Below are positions 23,430 to 31,749 of a DNA stretch of 64,000 bases, piece after piece (position 1 is the stretch's first letter; every line of letters starts with the position of its first letter). A program made the translations under genes and the position numbers. The notes under the pieces were generated by a model. It was not told where the DNA came from. It did not search any database and saw only the letters and a program-made list of their open reading frames with translations. Origin of the DNA: Micromonospora terminaliae (GTDB lineage: Bacteria; Actinomycetota; Actinomycetes; Mycobacteriales; Micromonosporaceae); contig NZ_CP045309.1 of the NCBI RefSeq assembly GCF_009671205.1, positions 2,852,001-2,916,000 of the forward strand, in the 5' to 3' direction.

Positions 23430-24470
23430 ATGATGCACCCCCACATCCGACGTTCCGCGCTGGTCGCCTCGGCGGTCACCGCGGCGCTGGTGGCCGGCGG
23501 CGCCACCGCCCAGGCCACCGGCGACACCTACGACCACACCGCGAGCGCCACCGTCTTCGCGCCGAACCCCGTCCAGCAGCTCGGCGACCAGTCGCTGACC
23601 GACCAGAAGGACGCGGACTACCCGGCGCTCGCCGGGGCGTACCGGTCGGTGCGGCTGACCAACCTGGACGGATCCGGCACCCTCACCGGGAAGTACGTGG
23701 TCGTCAAGAGCAAGACCGGCACCCCGGCCCGTGCCGTCGACGGCGCGTACCCGGCCTGGCACCGCGACGCCGACCAGTTCGAGCAGGTGATGGGCTACCA
23801 CTGGGTCAACACGGCCCAGGCGTACCTCCAGTCGCTCGGCTTCGGCTCCACGCTGCGGCCGGTCAACCAGCGGCAGATCGAGCTGCGGATCGACCAGTAC
23901 GGTGGCGACAACTCGTTCTTCCGCGAGGACAAGGCCAACATCACCCTCGGCAAGGGCGGCGTCGACGACGGCGAGGACGCCGAGGTGATCGTCCACGAGT
24001 ACGGCCACTCGGTGCAGGACGGTCAGGTGCCCGGCTTCGGCACCACCCTGGAGTCCGGCGCGATCGGCGAGGCGTTCGGCGACTACCTGGCGGTCGCGGT
24101 GACCAGCTGGGCCACCGGTGTGCCGACGAGGACGCCGGAGGCCTGCGTGGCCGACTGGGACTCGGTCTCCTACACCCGCACCGCCCCGCACTGCCTGCGC
24201 CGCCTCGACGGCACCAAGGTCTACCCCGCCGACCTGGTGGGCGAGGTGCACGCGGACGGCGAGATCTGGTCCCGCGCGCTGTGGGACATCCGCACCGCGC
24301 TCGGCGACCGCCGGGCCACCACGCTGATCGTGGAGGCGCAGTTCGCCTTCACCACGGACGTCACCTTCCGGGATGCGGCGCTGGCCACCGTGGCCGCCGC
24401 GCAGCGTCTCTACGGCGCCCAGGCCGCGAGCGCGACCCGGGCCGCCTTCGTCGCGCGCGGCATCCTCTGA
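23430..24470 (+). CDS. Secreted M36 (fungalysin-like) zinc metalloprotease
   Basis: 346 residues. The signal peptide (IRRSALVASAVTAALVAGGATA) ends near residue 29. The zinc site is VIVHEYGHSVQD (HExxH near 189-193) with the third ligand in GAIGEAFGDYLAV about 25 residues later. This is the compact form of the fungalysin family, lacking the long FTP propeptide, and is presumably secreted. Two ATGs are tandem (23430 and 23433); GAAGGG lies 6 bases ahead of the second. It converges on the VanX-like gene. Confidence 0.85.
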   Translation: MMHPHIRRSALVASAVTAALVAGGATAQATGDTYDHTASATVFAPNPVQQLGDQSLTDQKDADYPALAGAYRSVRLTNLDGSGTLTGKYVVVKSKTGTPARAVDGAYPAWHRDADQFEQVMGYHWVNTAQAYLQSLGFGSTLRPVNQRQIELRIDQYGGDNSFFREDKANITLGKGGVDDGEDAEVIVHEYGHSVQDGQVPGFGTTLESGAIGEAFGDYLAVAVTSWATGVPTRTPEACVADWDSVSYTRTAPHCLRRLDGTKVYPADLVGEVHADGEIWSRALWDIRTALGDRRATTLIVEAQFAFTTDVTFRDAALATVAAAQRLYGAQAASATRAAFVARGIL

Positions 24471-24477
24471 CCGCCGC

Positions 24478-24511
24478 GGTGGGCGCCGCCCCCGCCGGGG
24501 CGGCGCTCACC
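24478..24511. terminator. Bidirectional hairpin between convergent genes
   Basis: 15-base arms (24478-24492 and 24497-24511) with one mismatch, lying between the protease stop and the end of the VanX-like gene, whose stop codon is part of the second arm. Confidence 0.6.
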
Positions 24512-25343
24512 GCAGCGACGACCGGGCCACCGGGAAGTCGAAGTACGTGTCCGGGTACGGCTCGTCGACGTACCGGTAGTGCCACCACTCGCGGGGGTAG
24601 TTCTCGAAGCCCTGCGCGGTCATGAGCCGCTTCAGCAACTGCCGGTTGTCCCGGGCCGCCCCGGTGATCCGCGCGTCCGTGGTGTGCGCGCGGGGGTCGA
24701 AGCAGTCGAAGCCGGTGCCCATGTCGACGGAGTTGTCCGGGAAGCGCCGGCCGGCCGGGGCGGTGCAGGCGGTCAGCGGCTGGCCCGGCACGTACGCCGG
24801 CTGGTCGGGGGTGGGCACCGGGACCAGGGTCAGGTCCAGGGTGCTGCCCCGGCTGTGCGCGGTCGGCGCGCCGATGTAGCCGTCGGCGAACAGCCGGCTC
24901 TTCGGCTCGTCCGGGTAGAACTCGCCCTTCATCTGCTGCTCGCCGGGGAGCTTGGCCCAGGCGACGAACTCGTCCACCGCCCGCTGGGGGCGGTAGCAGT
25001 CGTACACCTTGAGGCTGCGGCCCTGCGCCAGGGCGGCGGCCTGCACCCGGTGCAGCGCCTCCGCCGCCCGGCGGGTGAGCAGGCAGAGCGGCTCGGCATA
25101 GCCGGTGATCGGCCGGCCGACGAAGTTGTGCGCGGTGGCGTACCGGATGTCGGTGCGGATGCCGGGGTCGACGGCGGCCAGGTCGACGACGTCGGCCGGG
25201 GCGCGGGGGCCGCCCGGAGTGGCCGACGGCGCGGGCGGCGGGGTGGCGGACGGCGCGGGGCGCGGGGCGGGCCGCTGGCAGCCGGCGGCGAGCGCCGTGG
25301 CCAGCACGGCCAGGGCCGTGGCCACCCGTGTCCCGGTCCCCAC
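24507..25343 (-). CDS. VanX-like D-Ala-D-Ala dipeptidase lipoprotein (M15D)
   Basis: 278 residues. The lipobox ALAAGC (Cys 22) is followed by a Pro/Ala-rich spacer. Catalytic parts are recognisable: the zinc motif AHSRGSTLDLTL (about 163-174), the substrate Arg in KVYDCYRPQRAVDEF, and EWWHYRY near residue 253, which holds the general base Glu and the third His. The enzyme would act on extracellular D-Ala-D-Ala dipeptide or on wall fragments; a lipid-anchored VanX homologue is likely a wall-recycling enzyme. Alone, without vanH or vanA, it gives no evidence for glycopeptide resistance. Confidence 0.87.
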   Translation of the reverse strand: MGTGTRVATALAVLATALAAGCQRPAPRPAPSATPPPAPSATPGGPRAPADVVDLAAVDPGIRTDIRYATAHNFVGRPITGYAEPLCLLTRRAAEALHRVQAAALAQGRSLKVYDCYRPQRAVDEFVAWAKLPGEQQMKGEFYPDEPKSRLFADGYIGAPTAHSRGSTLDLTLVPVPTPDQPAYVPGQPLTACTAPAGRRFPDNSVDMGTGFDCFDPRAHTTDARITGAARDNRQLLKRLMTAQGFENYPREWWHYRYVDEPYPDTYFDFPVARSSLR

Positions 25344-25391
25344 CCTGCCGTGTCTACCAGCATCGCTCCGGCCCGGGGCGGCATCGGCGGT

Positions 25392-26357
25392 TCAGGCGGC
25401 GAGCGCCGTGCGGAGGAAGTCGAGCGCCGCCACGTCGTCGTCGATGCCGCCCGCCTCGTGGCCGTTGTACCGCCACACCGCGAGTTCCTTCGCCCCGCGG
25501 TAGTCGTGGTAGGCGCCGTAGACGGTGGATGGCGGGACGATCTCGTCCATCAGCGCCACGGAGAAGCGGGCCGGCACGGTCGCCCGGCGGGCGAACGCGA
25601 CCCCGTCGACGTAGCCGAGGGTGCGCAGCACCTGCTCCTCCCGGTCCCGGTGCACCGCCAGGTAGTCCCGGATCTCGCGGTAGGGCGCGGCGTCGGTGAC
25701 GGTCACGGCGCGGGGGATGTCGCAGAGGAACGGCACGTACGCCACCGCCGCCCGCAGGTCGGGCACGAGGGCGGCGGCGGCCAGCGCGGCCCCGCCGCCC
25801 TGGCTGTGCCCCAGCACTGCCACCCGGGCCGGGTCGACGGCCGGCAGGAGGCGTGCCGCGTCGACGGCCCGGACCGCGTCGGTGAGGAAGCGGCGGTAGT
25901 AGTACCGGCGGGGGTCCTCGACGCCCCGGGTGGTCATCCCGGGGGCCTGCGGGCCGGCCCCGGCGATGTCCGGGGTGTCGCCCCGGCTCCAGCCCGACCC
26001 CTGGCCGCGGGTGTCCATCTGCAGGTGGGCGAACCCGGCGGCGGCCCAGAGCAGGTTCTCCAGCGGGTGGCCGCGCCCGCCGCCGTAGCCGACGTACTGC
26101 ACGATCGCCGGGAGCGGCCCCGGCGCGTCCCGGGGCACCCGCAGCCACGCCTTGATCGGCTGGCCGGCGAAGCCGGGGAAGGTCACGTCGAAGACGTCCA
26201 GCCCGGCCAGCGGGGTGGCCACCGGGGTCACCCCGAGCGGGTCGCCGCAGGACCGGGCCTCGGTGAGGGTGTCGGCCCAGAACGCGTCGAAGTCCGGGGG
26301 CTCGCGCAGGTCGCTGCGGTGGGCGCGCAGTTGCGCCTCGGGCAGGTCGGTGAACAC
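25392..26357 (-). CDS. Acetyl-xylan-esterase family deacetylase (AXE1)
   Basis: 321 residues, no signal peptide, matching the cephalosporin-C deacetylase/acetyl xylan esterase family. The nucleophile is VAVLGHSQGGGAA (Ser 185), with Asp in ALMDEIVPPSTVYGAYH (about 270) and His in WRYNGHEAGG (about 300). Structural signatures YVGYGGGRGHP and DTRGQGSGWSRGDTPD are also present. GTG start with GGGGGAG six bases ahead. It diverges from a LacI-family regulator; a palindrome in between is probably that regulator's site, which fits sugar-controlled expression. Confidence 0.9.
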   Translation of the reverse strand: MFTDLPEAQLRAHRSDLREPPDFDAFWADTLTEARSCGDPLGVTPVATPLAGLDVFDVTFPGFAGQPIKAWLRVPRDAPGPLPAIVQYVGYGGGRGHPLENLLWAAAGFAHLQMDTRGQGSGWSRGDTPDIAGAGPQAPGMTTRGVEDPRRYYYRRFLTDAVRAVDAARLLPAVDPARVAVLGHSQGGGAALAAAALVPDLRAAVAYVPFLCDIPRAVTVTDAAPYREIRDYLAVHRDREEQVLRTLGYVDGVAFARRATVPARFSVALMDEIVPPSTVYGAYHDYRGAKELAVWRYNGHEAGGIDDDVAALDFLRTALAA

Positions 26358-26430
26358 GCCTCACTCCCCCGTCACGGCGTGTCTGCTCATCGTCGGACCT
26401 TTCGGGGTGGGACGGCACGTACCGACAATC

Positions 26431-26460
26431 TTCCGGAACTGGCCTGCAAGTTCCCGGAAC
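26431..26460. promoter_or_regulatory. Palindromic operator between esterase and LacI gene
   Basis: The sequence holds GGAACT (26435-26440) and AGTTCC (26449-26454) as arms around an 8-base core, flanked by TTCCGGAA and GTTCCCGGAAC. Symmetry of this size in a divergent intergenic region is what a LacI-type dimer would bind. Confidence 0.5.
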
Positions 26461-26575
26461 GGTAGGGCCGCCCCGTGCTGTCGTCAACCCCCGCCCGTAC
26501 GGCAGGATGGCCGGGGGGACGGGCCCGCCGTCCAGGGTTCGCGGCCGGCACTTCCGGCCGGTGGAGGAGACACGG

Positions 26576-27601
26576 GTGAACACGGACGACGCGCCCAGGG
26601 TGACCATCACCGCGATCGCGCGGGAGGCCGGCGTCTCCGTGCCCACCGTCTCCCGGGTGCTCAACGGGCGCTCCGACGTCGCGCCAGGCACCCGCGAACG
26701 GGTCGAGGAACTGCTGCGCCACCACGGCTACCGGCGCCGGGGCAGCCGCACGGTACGCCGGGCGGAACTGGTCGACCTGGTCTTCAACGACCTGGACAGC
26801 CCGTGGGCCGTGGAGATCATCCGGGGCGTGGAGGACGTCGGTCACGCCGCCGGGGTGGGCACGGTGGTCTCGGCGATCCACAGCGAGTCGACCTCGACCC
26901 GGAAGTGGTTGCAGAACCTGCGGTCCCGCGCCTCGGACGGGGTCATCGTGGTGACCTCGCACCTGACCCCGCCCGTGCACGCCCAGCTGCGCCGGCTCAA
27001 CGTGCCGGTGGTGGTGGTCGACCCCGCCACCGGGGTGCCGGGCACCGACGTGCCGGCGATCGGAGCGACCAACTGGGCCGGCGGCCTGGCCGCCACCGAG
27101 CACCTGCTGGAGCTGGGCCACCGCCGGATCGGCTTCGTGGCCGGCCCGACCCACCTGCTGTGCAGCCGCGCCCGGCTGGACGGCTACCGGGCCGCGCTGG
27201 AGGCGGCCGGTGTGCCGCTGGACGACCGGCTCGTGCAGCCCGGCGACTTCTACCACGCCTCCGGTTTCACCGCCGGCAGCCGGCTGCTCGACCTCGACGA
27301 CCCGCCGACCGCGATCTTCGCGGCCAGCGACCAGATGGCCTTCGGGGTCTACGAGGCGGTCCGCCGCCGGGGCCTGCGGGTCGCCGACGACGTGAGCGTC
27401 GTCGGCTTCGACGACCTGCCGGAGGCCCGGTGGGCCTCCCCGCCGCTGACCACGGTGCGCCAGCCGCTCGTGGAGATGGGCCGGCTCGCCGCCCGCACGG
27501 TGCTGCGCCTGGCCCAGGGCGAGGAGACCGAGTCGCTCCGCGTCGAGCTGGCCACCGAACTGGTGGTACGGGACAGCAGCGCGCGCCCTGCCGCCGGCTA
27601 G
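26576..27601 (+). CDS. LacI-family transcriptional regulator
   Basis: 341 residues. The N-terminal HTH is VTITAIAREAGVSVPTVSRVLNGRSDVAPGTRERV (about residues 10-42), followed by the hinge and a periplasmic-binding-protein-like sugar domain (LVDLVFNDLDSPWAVEIIRG through ASDQMAFGVYEAVRRRGLRV and FDDLPEARWASPPLTTVRQ). GTG at 26576 is preceded by GGAGGAGA. It probably represses the divergent esterase gene; the inducer sugar cannot be told. The stop overlaps the convergent carboxypeptidase stop by 4 bases. Confidence 0.92.
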   Translation: MNTDDAPRVTITAIAREAGVSVPTVSRVLNGRSDVAPGTRERVEELLRHHGYRRRGSRTVRRAELVDLVFNDLDSPWAVEIIRGVEDVGHAAGVGTVVSAIHSESTSTRKWLQNLRSRASDGVIVVTSHLTPPVHAQLRRLNVPVVVVDPATGVPGTDVPAIGATNWAGGLAATEHLLELGHRRIGFVAGPTHLLCSRARLDGYRAALEAAGVPLDDRLVQPGDFYHASGFTAGSRLLDLDDPPTAIFAASDQMAFGVYEAVRRRGLRVADDVSVVGFDDLPEARWASPPLTTVRQPLVEMGRLAARTVLRLAQGEETESLRVELATELVVRDSSARPAAG

Positions 27602-28911
27602 CCGGAGCCCGCTCCGTCGTCGACCGGTTCGTCGGCACCGCCGGTCGCACCGGGCAGAGTCGCGGCGAGGGCGGCGGCGTGCCGGCGGCGCCGGGCCAGC
27701 AGCACCCCTCCCCCGGCCAGCAGCACCACCCCGACCGCGACGGACGGGCCGGCGCCCGGCCAGGCGCCGGTCCCCGAGGTGCCGGCGCCGCCGAGCCCCG
27801 CGCCCCCGGCGAGGGCCGACGCGGCCGCCGCCGGCGACGCGGTCGCCCGGTCCAGCTCGCCGGGGCCGACCAGCCGGCCGACCGCCGCGTCCCGCGGCAG
27901 GCCGAAGCCCCAGTCGAGCAGGGCGGCCCCCTGCTGCCAGCCACGCTGCCGGGGGATCTCCGCACCCAGCAGCGTCACCACGAGCCGCCGGCCGCCGCGC
28001 TCGGCCGCGCCCACGTACGTGTGCCGGGCCAGGTCGGTGAAGCCGGTCTTCCCGCCGATCGCGCCCGGGTAGTGGTCGAGCAGCATGTTGTCGTTCTGAA
28101 TCTGGAAGGCCTTCTCCCGCAGCGCCGGCTGGGCCGGGACCTGCGCGGTCCGGGTGGCGGTGTAGCGGCGGAACGCCGGGTCGGCGAAGCAGGCCCGGGC
28201 GATCAGCGCCAGGTCGTACGCGCTGGTGAACTGCCCCGGACCGTCCAGGCCGGACGGCGTGACGGCGTGCGTCTGCAACGCGCCGAGCCGCCGGGCCTCC
28301 TCGTTCATCGCGCGGACGCCGCCGGCCTTCCCGTCCGGGCCGCCGCCCAGCCGGGCCAGCGCGTTGGCCGCCTCGTTGCCGGACTTCAGCAGCAGCCCCA
28401 GCCAGATCGTCTCGACGCGGTACCGGCCGCCCGCGGCCAGCCCCACGGCCGAGCTGCCCGGCTCGATGTCCAGGTCCTCGTCGGTGACCGTCACCTCGCG
28501 GTCCGGGTCCAGCCTCGGCAGCATGGTGGCGGCCAGCAGCAGCTTCTGCACGCTGGCCGGTACGCCGTACTCGTGCGGTCCGCAGCCGCCGAGCACCGCG
28601 CCGGTGTCGAGGTCGGCGACCACCCAGGAGGTCGCCGTCACCGCCGGCGGCGCGGGCGCGGCCGGCGGCAGGACCAGGCCGGTGGTGGCCAGGGCGGCGC
28701 CGCCGACGGCCCGCGCGGCCGGGCCGGCGGCGGGCGGCGGCTGCGGGGGCCGGGTCGCCGCCGGCGGCACGTTCGGGCAGGGCGGCGCCCCCGCCGGCAG
28801 CCCGCGGACGGACGCCCCAGTCCGGGTGCCCGCCGTCGCGGGCGTGGGCAGCATCGACGCCGGCACGAGCAGGGCGGCGGCCAGCGCGGCGAACGGTCCC
28901 CAGGTCCTCAT
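27598..28911 (-). CDS. D-alanyl-D-alanine carboxypeptidase (PBP5-type), first paralogue
   Basis: 437 residues. Signal peptide, then a Pro-rich linker to about residue 90. The low-molecular-weight PBP core has ASVQK (Ser 120, Lys 123), SGNEA, GKTGFTDLARHTY and the substrate segment VTPSGLDGPGQFTSAYDLALIARACFAD. A C-terminal TM helix (GPSVAVGVVLLAGGGVLL, near 395-412) and basic tail RRRRH anchor it. It cleaves the terminal D-Ala of pentapeptide stems. A close paralogue lies at 31750-33012 on the same strand. Confidence 0.92.
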   Translation of the reverse strand: MRTWGPFAALAAALLVPASMLPTPATAGTRTGASVRGLPAGAPPCPNVPPAATRPPQPPPAAGPAARAVGGAALATTGLVLPPAAPAPPAVTATSWVVADLDTGAVLGGCGPHEYGVPASVQKLLLAATMLPRLDPDREVTVTDEDLDIEPGSSAVGLAAGGRYRVETIWLGLLLKSGNEAANALARLGGGPDGKAGGVRAMNEEARRLGALQTHAVTPSGLDGPGQFTSAYDLALIARACFADPAFRRYTATRTAQVPAQPALREKAFQIQNDNMLLDHYPGAIGGKTGFTDLARHTYVGAAERGGRRLVVTLLGAEIPRQRGWQQGAALLDWGFGLPRDAAVGRLVGPGELDRATASPAAAASALAGGAGLGGAGTSGTGAWPGAGPSVAVGVVLLAGGGVLLARRRRHAAALAATLPGATGGADEPVDDGAGSG

Positions 28912-28982
28912 GGCCGGAGGCTAGCCGCGCCGACCCGAACGGGTCGCCGCCTCGGCAATTCGCGTCACGCGGACAGCGGCGC

Positions 28983-29231
28983 GGGGTAGGCTTCCCGACC
29001 CGGCCGGAGGCGGTCGCCGACCTGCTGGCCGGGCGGCCGGGCCGTCCGACCGCCACCGGCACGGGGCTCGGCCTGGCCAGCCTGCGGGCGGTGGTCGGTG
29101 CGCTCGGCGGCCGGCTCATCATCGGCACCGCACCGGACGGGGGCGCACGGGTCGGGCTGCGGGTGCCCGAACCTGGCCCGGCACGCGGCGAACCGGTCCG
29201 TCCGGAGTCCGCCGGGCAGGCGGTCGCCTGA
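28983..29231 (+). pseudogene. Remnant of a histidine kinase C-terminus
   Basis: The open frame reads TGTGLGLASLRAVVGALGGRL, then IGTAPDGGARVGLRVPEPG, and ends at TGA 29229-29231. This is the G2 box and last strand of a HATPase_c domain, as found at the end of histidine kinases, but nothing upstream encodes a kinase: the region before is a start-less stretch next to the divergent carboxypeptidase promoter. It is therefore a truncated relic or the surviving end of a deletion. No ribosome-binding site is seen. Confidence 0.6.
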
Positions 29232-29235
29232 CCCG

Positions 29236-31668
29236 TCACACGGCCCCACGGCGGACGAGCAGGCGCAACGCCGCGTACCCGGGCAGCACCGGCAGCCAGA
29301 ACGTGGCGAGCCGGTAGACCAGCACCCCGGCGACGGCGGTGTTCACCGCAATGCCGTAGAGCAGCAGGCCGGAGACCAGGGCCGCCTCGGTGGCGCCCAA
29401 CCCGCCGGGGGTCGGCGCGGCCGTCGACACCCCCTCCCCCACCACGCACACCAGCACCACGGGCGCGACCAGCGCCGGGTCGGCCGGCAGGCCGACGGCG
29501 AGCAGCGCCAGGTACAGCGCGGCCCCGTAGGCGAGCGTGAGCGCCACGCTGACGCTCAGCAGCGGCAGGATCCGGCCACCGCGGACCAGCGCGCGCAGGG
29601 CGTCCCGGGCCTGCCGCCGGGCCGCGCGCAGCCAGGCCCGCCACCGGGGTACGGCGAGGGCCACGGCGACGACCAGCAGCACCCCGAGCACGACCAGCCG
29701 CACCGTCAGGCCCCGCCCGGTGACCGCGTTCACGAGGTGTCGACGGGTGCCCCGGGCGAACGGCAGCAGGACCGGAAGCAGGAGCAGCACCCCGAGCACC
29801 CCGGCGGCCCGGTCCACGGCGACCGTGGTGGCCGCCGCCGGCACGGGCAGGCCCTGCTGGCGCAGGTAGCGGATGCTCAGCGCGGCGCCGCCGAGCGCGC
29901 CCGGCGCGAGCCGGTTGACGAACGAGGCGGCCACCTGGACCGCAACCGTCCGGCGGAGCGGCACCCGCCCGGCGGCGGCGAGCCGCAGCGCCATCGCGCT
30001 CAGCAGGTAGGTGGCGGCCGAGGCGAACAGCGTCCCGGCCACCGCGAGGGGATCGGCGTGGACCACCGCGTGCAGGGCGGCGCGTACCTGGCCGAGCTGC
30101 GGCAGCAGAAAGTGCACCAACAGGCCGAGCATGACGAGCAGGAACACGTCCCGGCGGGTGATCCGGACGACCCGGGCGAGGCGGTCGGGCCGGCCGGGGC
30201 AGCGGCGGGCGATCTCGTCGTGCAGGTCGTCGAGCACGCCGGGCCGGCGGTCGGCGAGCGCCCGGCCGGCGCGGGACAGCAGCGCGGGCTGGAGCCACGG
30301 CAGGCTGTCCGCCACCGCGCCGGCGCCGAGCTGCCCGACGGCGGCCGCCACCGCCGGTCGTACGCCCGCCAGCGTCGCCAGCGTGACCAGGAGTTCCACC
30401 AGGTCGCGTGCCTGCTGGTCGGCCGTGGCCTCGTCGGTGCCGAAGCCGAGGTCGACCAGCCACGCGGTGGAGTCCGCGGCCAGCACGTTGGCCGCCCGCA
30501 GGTCGCGGTGGGCCAGGCCGGCCCGGTGCAGGCGGGCCACCTGCCGGCAGACGTCGTCGAGCAGGTCCGGGCCGAGTTCGGCCGGGTCCAGCGCGTCCAG
30601 CGGCCGGCCCGGCACGAACTCCTGCACCAGCAGCGCGTCCCCGGCCGGGTCGGTGGCGGTGGTGACCAGGCGCGGCGTCCGCACCCCGGCCCGCTCGGCG
30701 CGCAGCAGGAGGTACGCCTCGTGCTCGTTCTTCTGCTTGGCGGTCACGTACGGCGGTTCGTCGGCGATCCCGCGGTAGCGCACCCGGCGGTAGAGCTTGT
30801 AGAGCCAGTCGGCGTCGCGCTGCCTGCCTCCGGTCACCTTCACGAAGAGGCACGTGCCGTCGTCGGTGGTGACCCGGAACGGCCGGGAGCCCCGGGCGTC
30901 GCCCCGGACCGGGGTCAACTCGACCGCCTCGATGCCACGGCCGAGGAGCACCTGCCGCAGGCGCCCCGCCGTGCCGCCCGGCCCCACGTCACCGACGATG
31001 ATCCGGGTGAGGCTCGCCGTGAACCAGCCGATCAGGAACCCGCCCAGCACGTCGACCGGCAGGTGGGCGCCCACGTAGACCCGGGCCGCCCCGACGGCGG
31101 CCACCGCGAGCCAGGCGAGCGGGCGGACCCGCCGGGGCAGCACCGGGTCGAGGACCGCCACGAGCGCGGTCGCCACCGCCACGTGCCCGGACGGGTAGCC
31201 GTACCGCCCGGTGACGGCCTCGTGGAGCCGGATGTCGGCCAGGACGGCGGCCGGCCGGGCCCGGGCCACCAGGAGCTTGGCCAGCACGGCTCCCCAGTAG
31301 GCCAGGTTGCCGGCGAGCAGCAGGTCCCGGGCCAGCCGCCACTGCCGGGCCGCCGCCGCGACCGCCGCCGCGACCAGGACCGCCGGGTAGGCGCCGAGCT
31401 GCATGACCGACACCAGCACCGCGCCGGCCGGGCCGGGAACGTTGTTCACCAGCGTGAACAGGTCCCGCTCCCAGCGGCCCGGCGGCCGGTGCCGTGCCCA
31501 GGCGCTGACCAGCGCGAACAGTCCTCCGGACAGGAGCAGGCCGAGGACCGGCGCGGGTGACGGACGATGGGTCCGGTGCATCGCCGGCGTCAGCGGACGG
31601 CGGGCGGGCGACCGGCGGTCGAGCGCGCGACCGGGCCCGTCGTCCTGACGGCTGCCCCGGTGTCGCAC
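29236..31668 (-). CDS. PAP2 phosphatase, kinase-like and LPG-synthase-TM (flippase-like) fusion
   Basis: 810 residues in three parts. (1) PAP2 phosphatase, about 60-230, with KLLVARARP, YPSGHVA and ARVYVGAHLPVD as the three catalytic motifs. (2) A protein-kinase-like fold, about 260-470, with Lys in CLFVKVTGG, HRDLRAANVL and VDLGFGTD, resembling bacterial lipopolysaccharide-kinase or ABC1/RIO types. (3) A UPF0104/LPG-synthase-type TM domain of about eight helices, about 500-810, with SFVNRLAPGALGGAALSIRYL and TPGGLGATEAAL. The combination suggests a lipid-linked substrate moved and dephosphorylated at the membrane, but no specific reaction is known to me. GTG at 31668 is probably leaderless (TATGGT box); ATG at 31581 is an alternative. 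Confidence 0.85.
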   Translation of the reverse strand: MRHRGSRQDDGPGRALDRRSPARRPLTPAMHRTHRPSPAPVLGLLLSGGLFALVSAWARHRPPGRWERDLFTLVNNVPGPAGAVLVSVMQLGAYPAVLVAAAVAAAARQWRLARDLLLAGNLAYWGAVLAKLLVARARPAAVLADIRLHEAVTGRYGYPSGHVAVATALVAVLDPVLPRRVRPLAWLAVAAVGAARVYVGAHLPVDVLGGFLIGWFTASLTRIIVGDVGPGGTAGRLRQVLLGRGIEAVELTPVRGDARGSRPFRVTTDDGTCLFVKVTGGRQRDADWLYKLYRRVRYRGIADEPPYVTAKQKNEHEAYLLLRAERAGVRTPRLVTTATDPAGDALLVQEFVPGRPLDALDPAELGPDLLDDVCRQVARLHRAGLAHRDLRAANVLAADSTAWLVDLGFGTDEATADQQARDLVELLVTLATLAGVRPAVAAAVGQLGAGAVADSLPWLQPALLSRAGRALADRRPGVLDDLHDEIARRCPGRPDRLARVVRITRRDVFLLVMLGLLVHFLLPQLGQVRAALHAVVHADPLAVAGTLFASAATYLLSAMALRLAAAGRVPLRRTVAVQVAASFVNRLAPGALGGAALSIRYLRQQGLPVPAAATTVAVDRAAGVLGVLLLLPVLLPFARGTRRHLVNAVTGRGLTVRLVVLGVLLVVAVALAVPRWRAWLRAARRQARDALRALVRGGRILPLLSVSVALTLAYGAALYLALLAVGLPADPALVAPVVLVCVVGEGVSTAAPTPGGLGATEAALVSGLLLYGIAVNTAVAGVLVYRLATFWLPVLPGYAALRLLVRRGAV

Positions 31669-31749
31669 ATGTGACGACCATATGGTCGGCCGCGGCCGGA
31701 ACGGGCGGCATCGCCGCGATCCGCCCCGTCGGGCGGACCCGGTCGCGGG

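Noticed and set aside
24507-25343. Glycopeptide resistance cluster around the VanX-like gene
   Set aside because: No vanH, vanA/D-type ligase or VanRS pair is next to it, and the protein has a lipoprotein signal unlike cytosolic VanX.
26387-30853. A very long open frame (about 1,490 codons) on the minus strand
   Set aside because: It runs through several well-recognised genes in other frames and is Arg/Pro/Gly-rich, as expected of shadow frames in GC-rich DNA.
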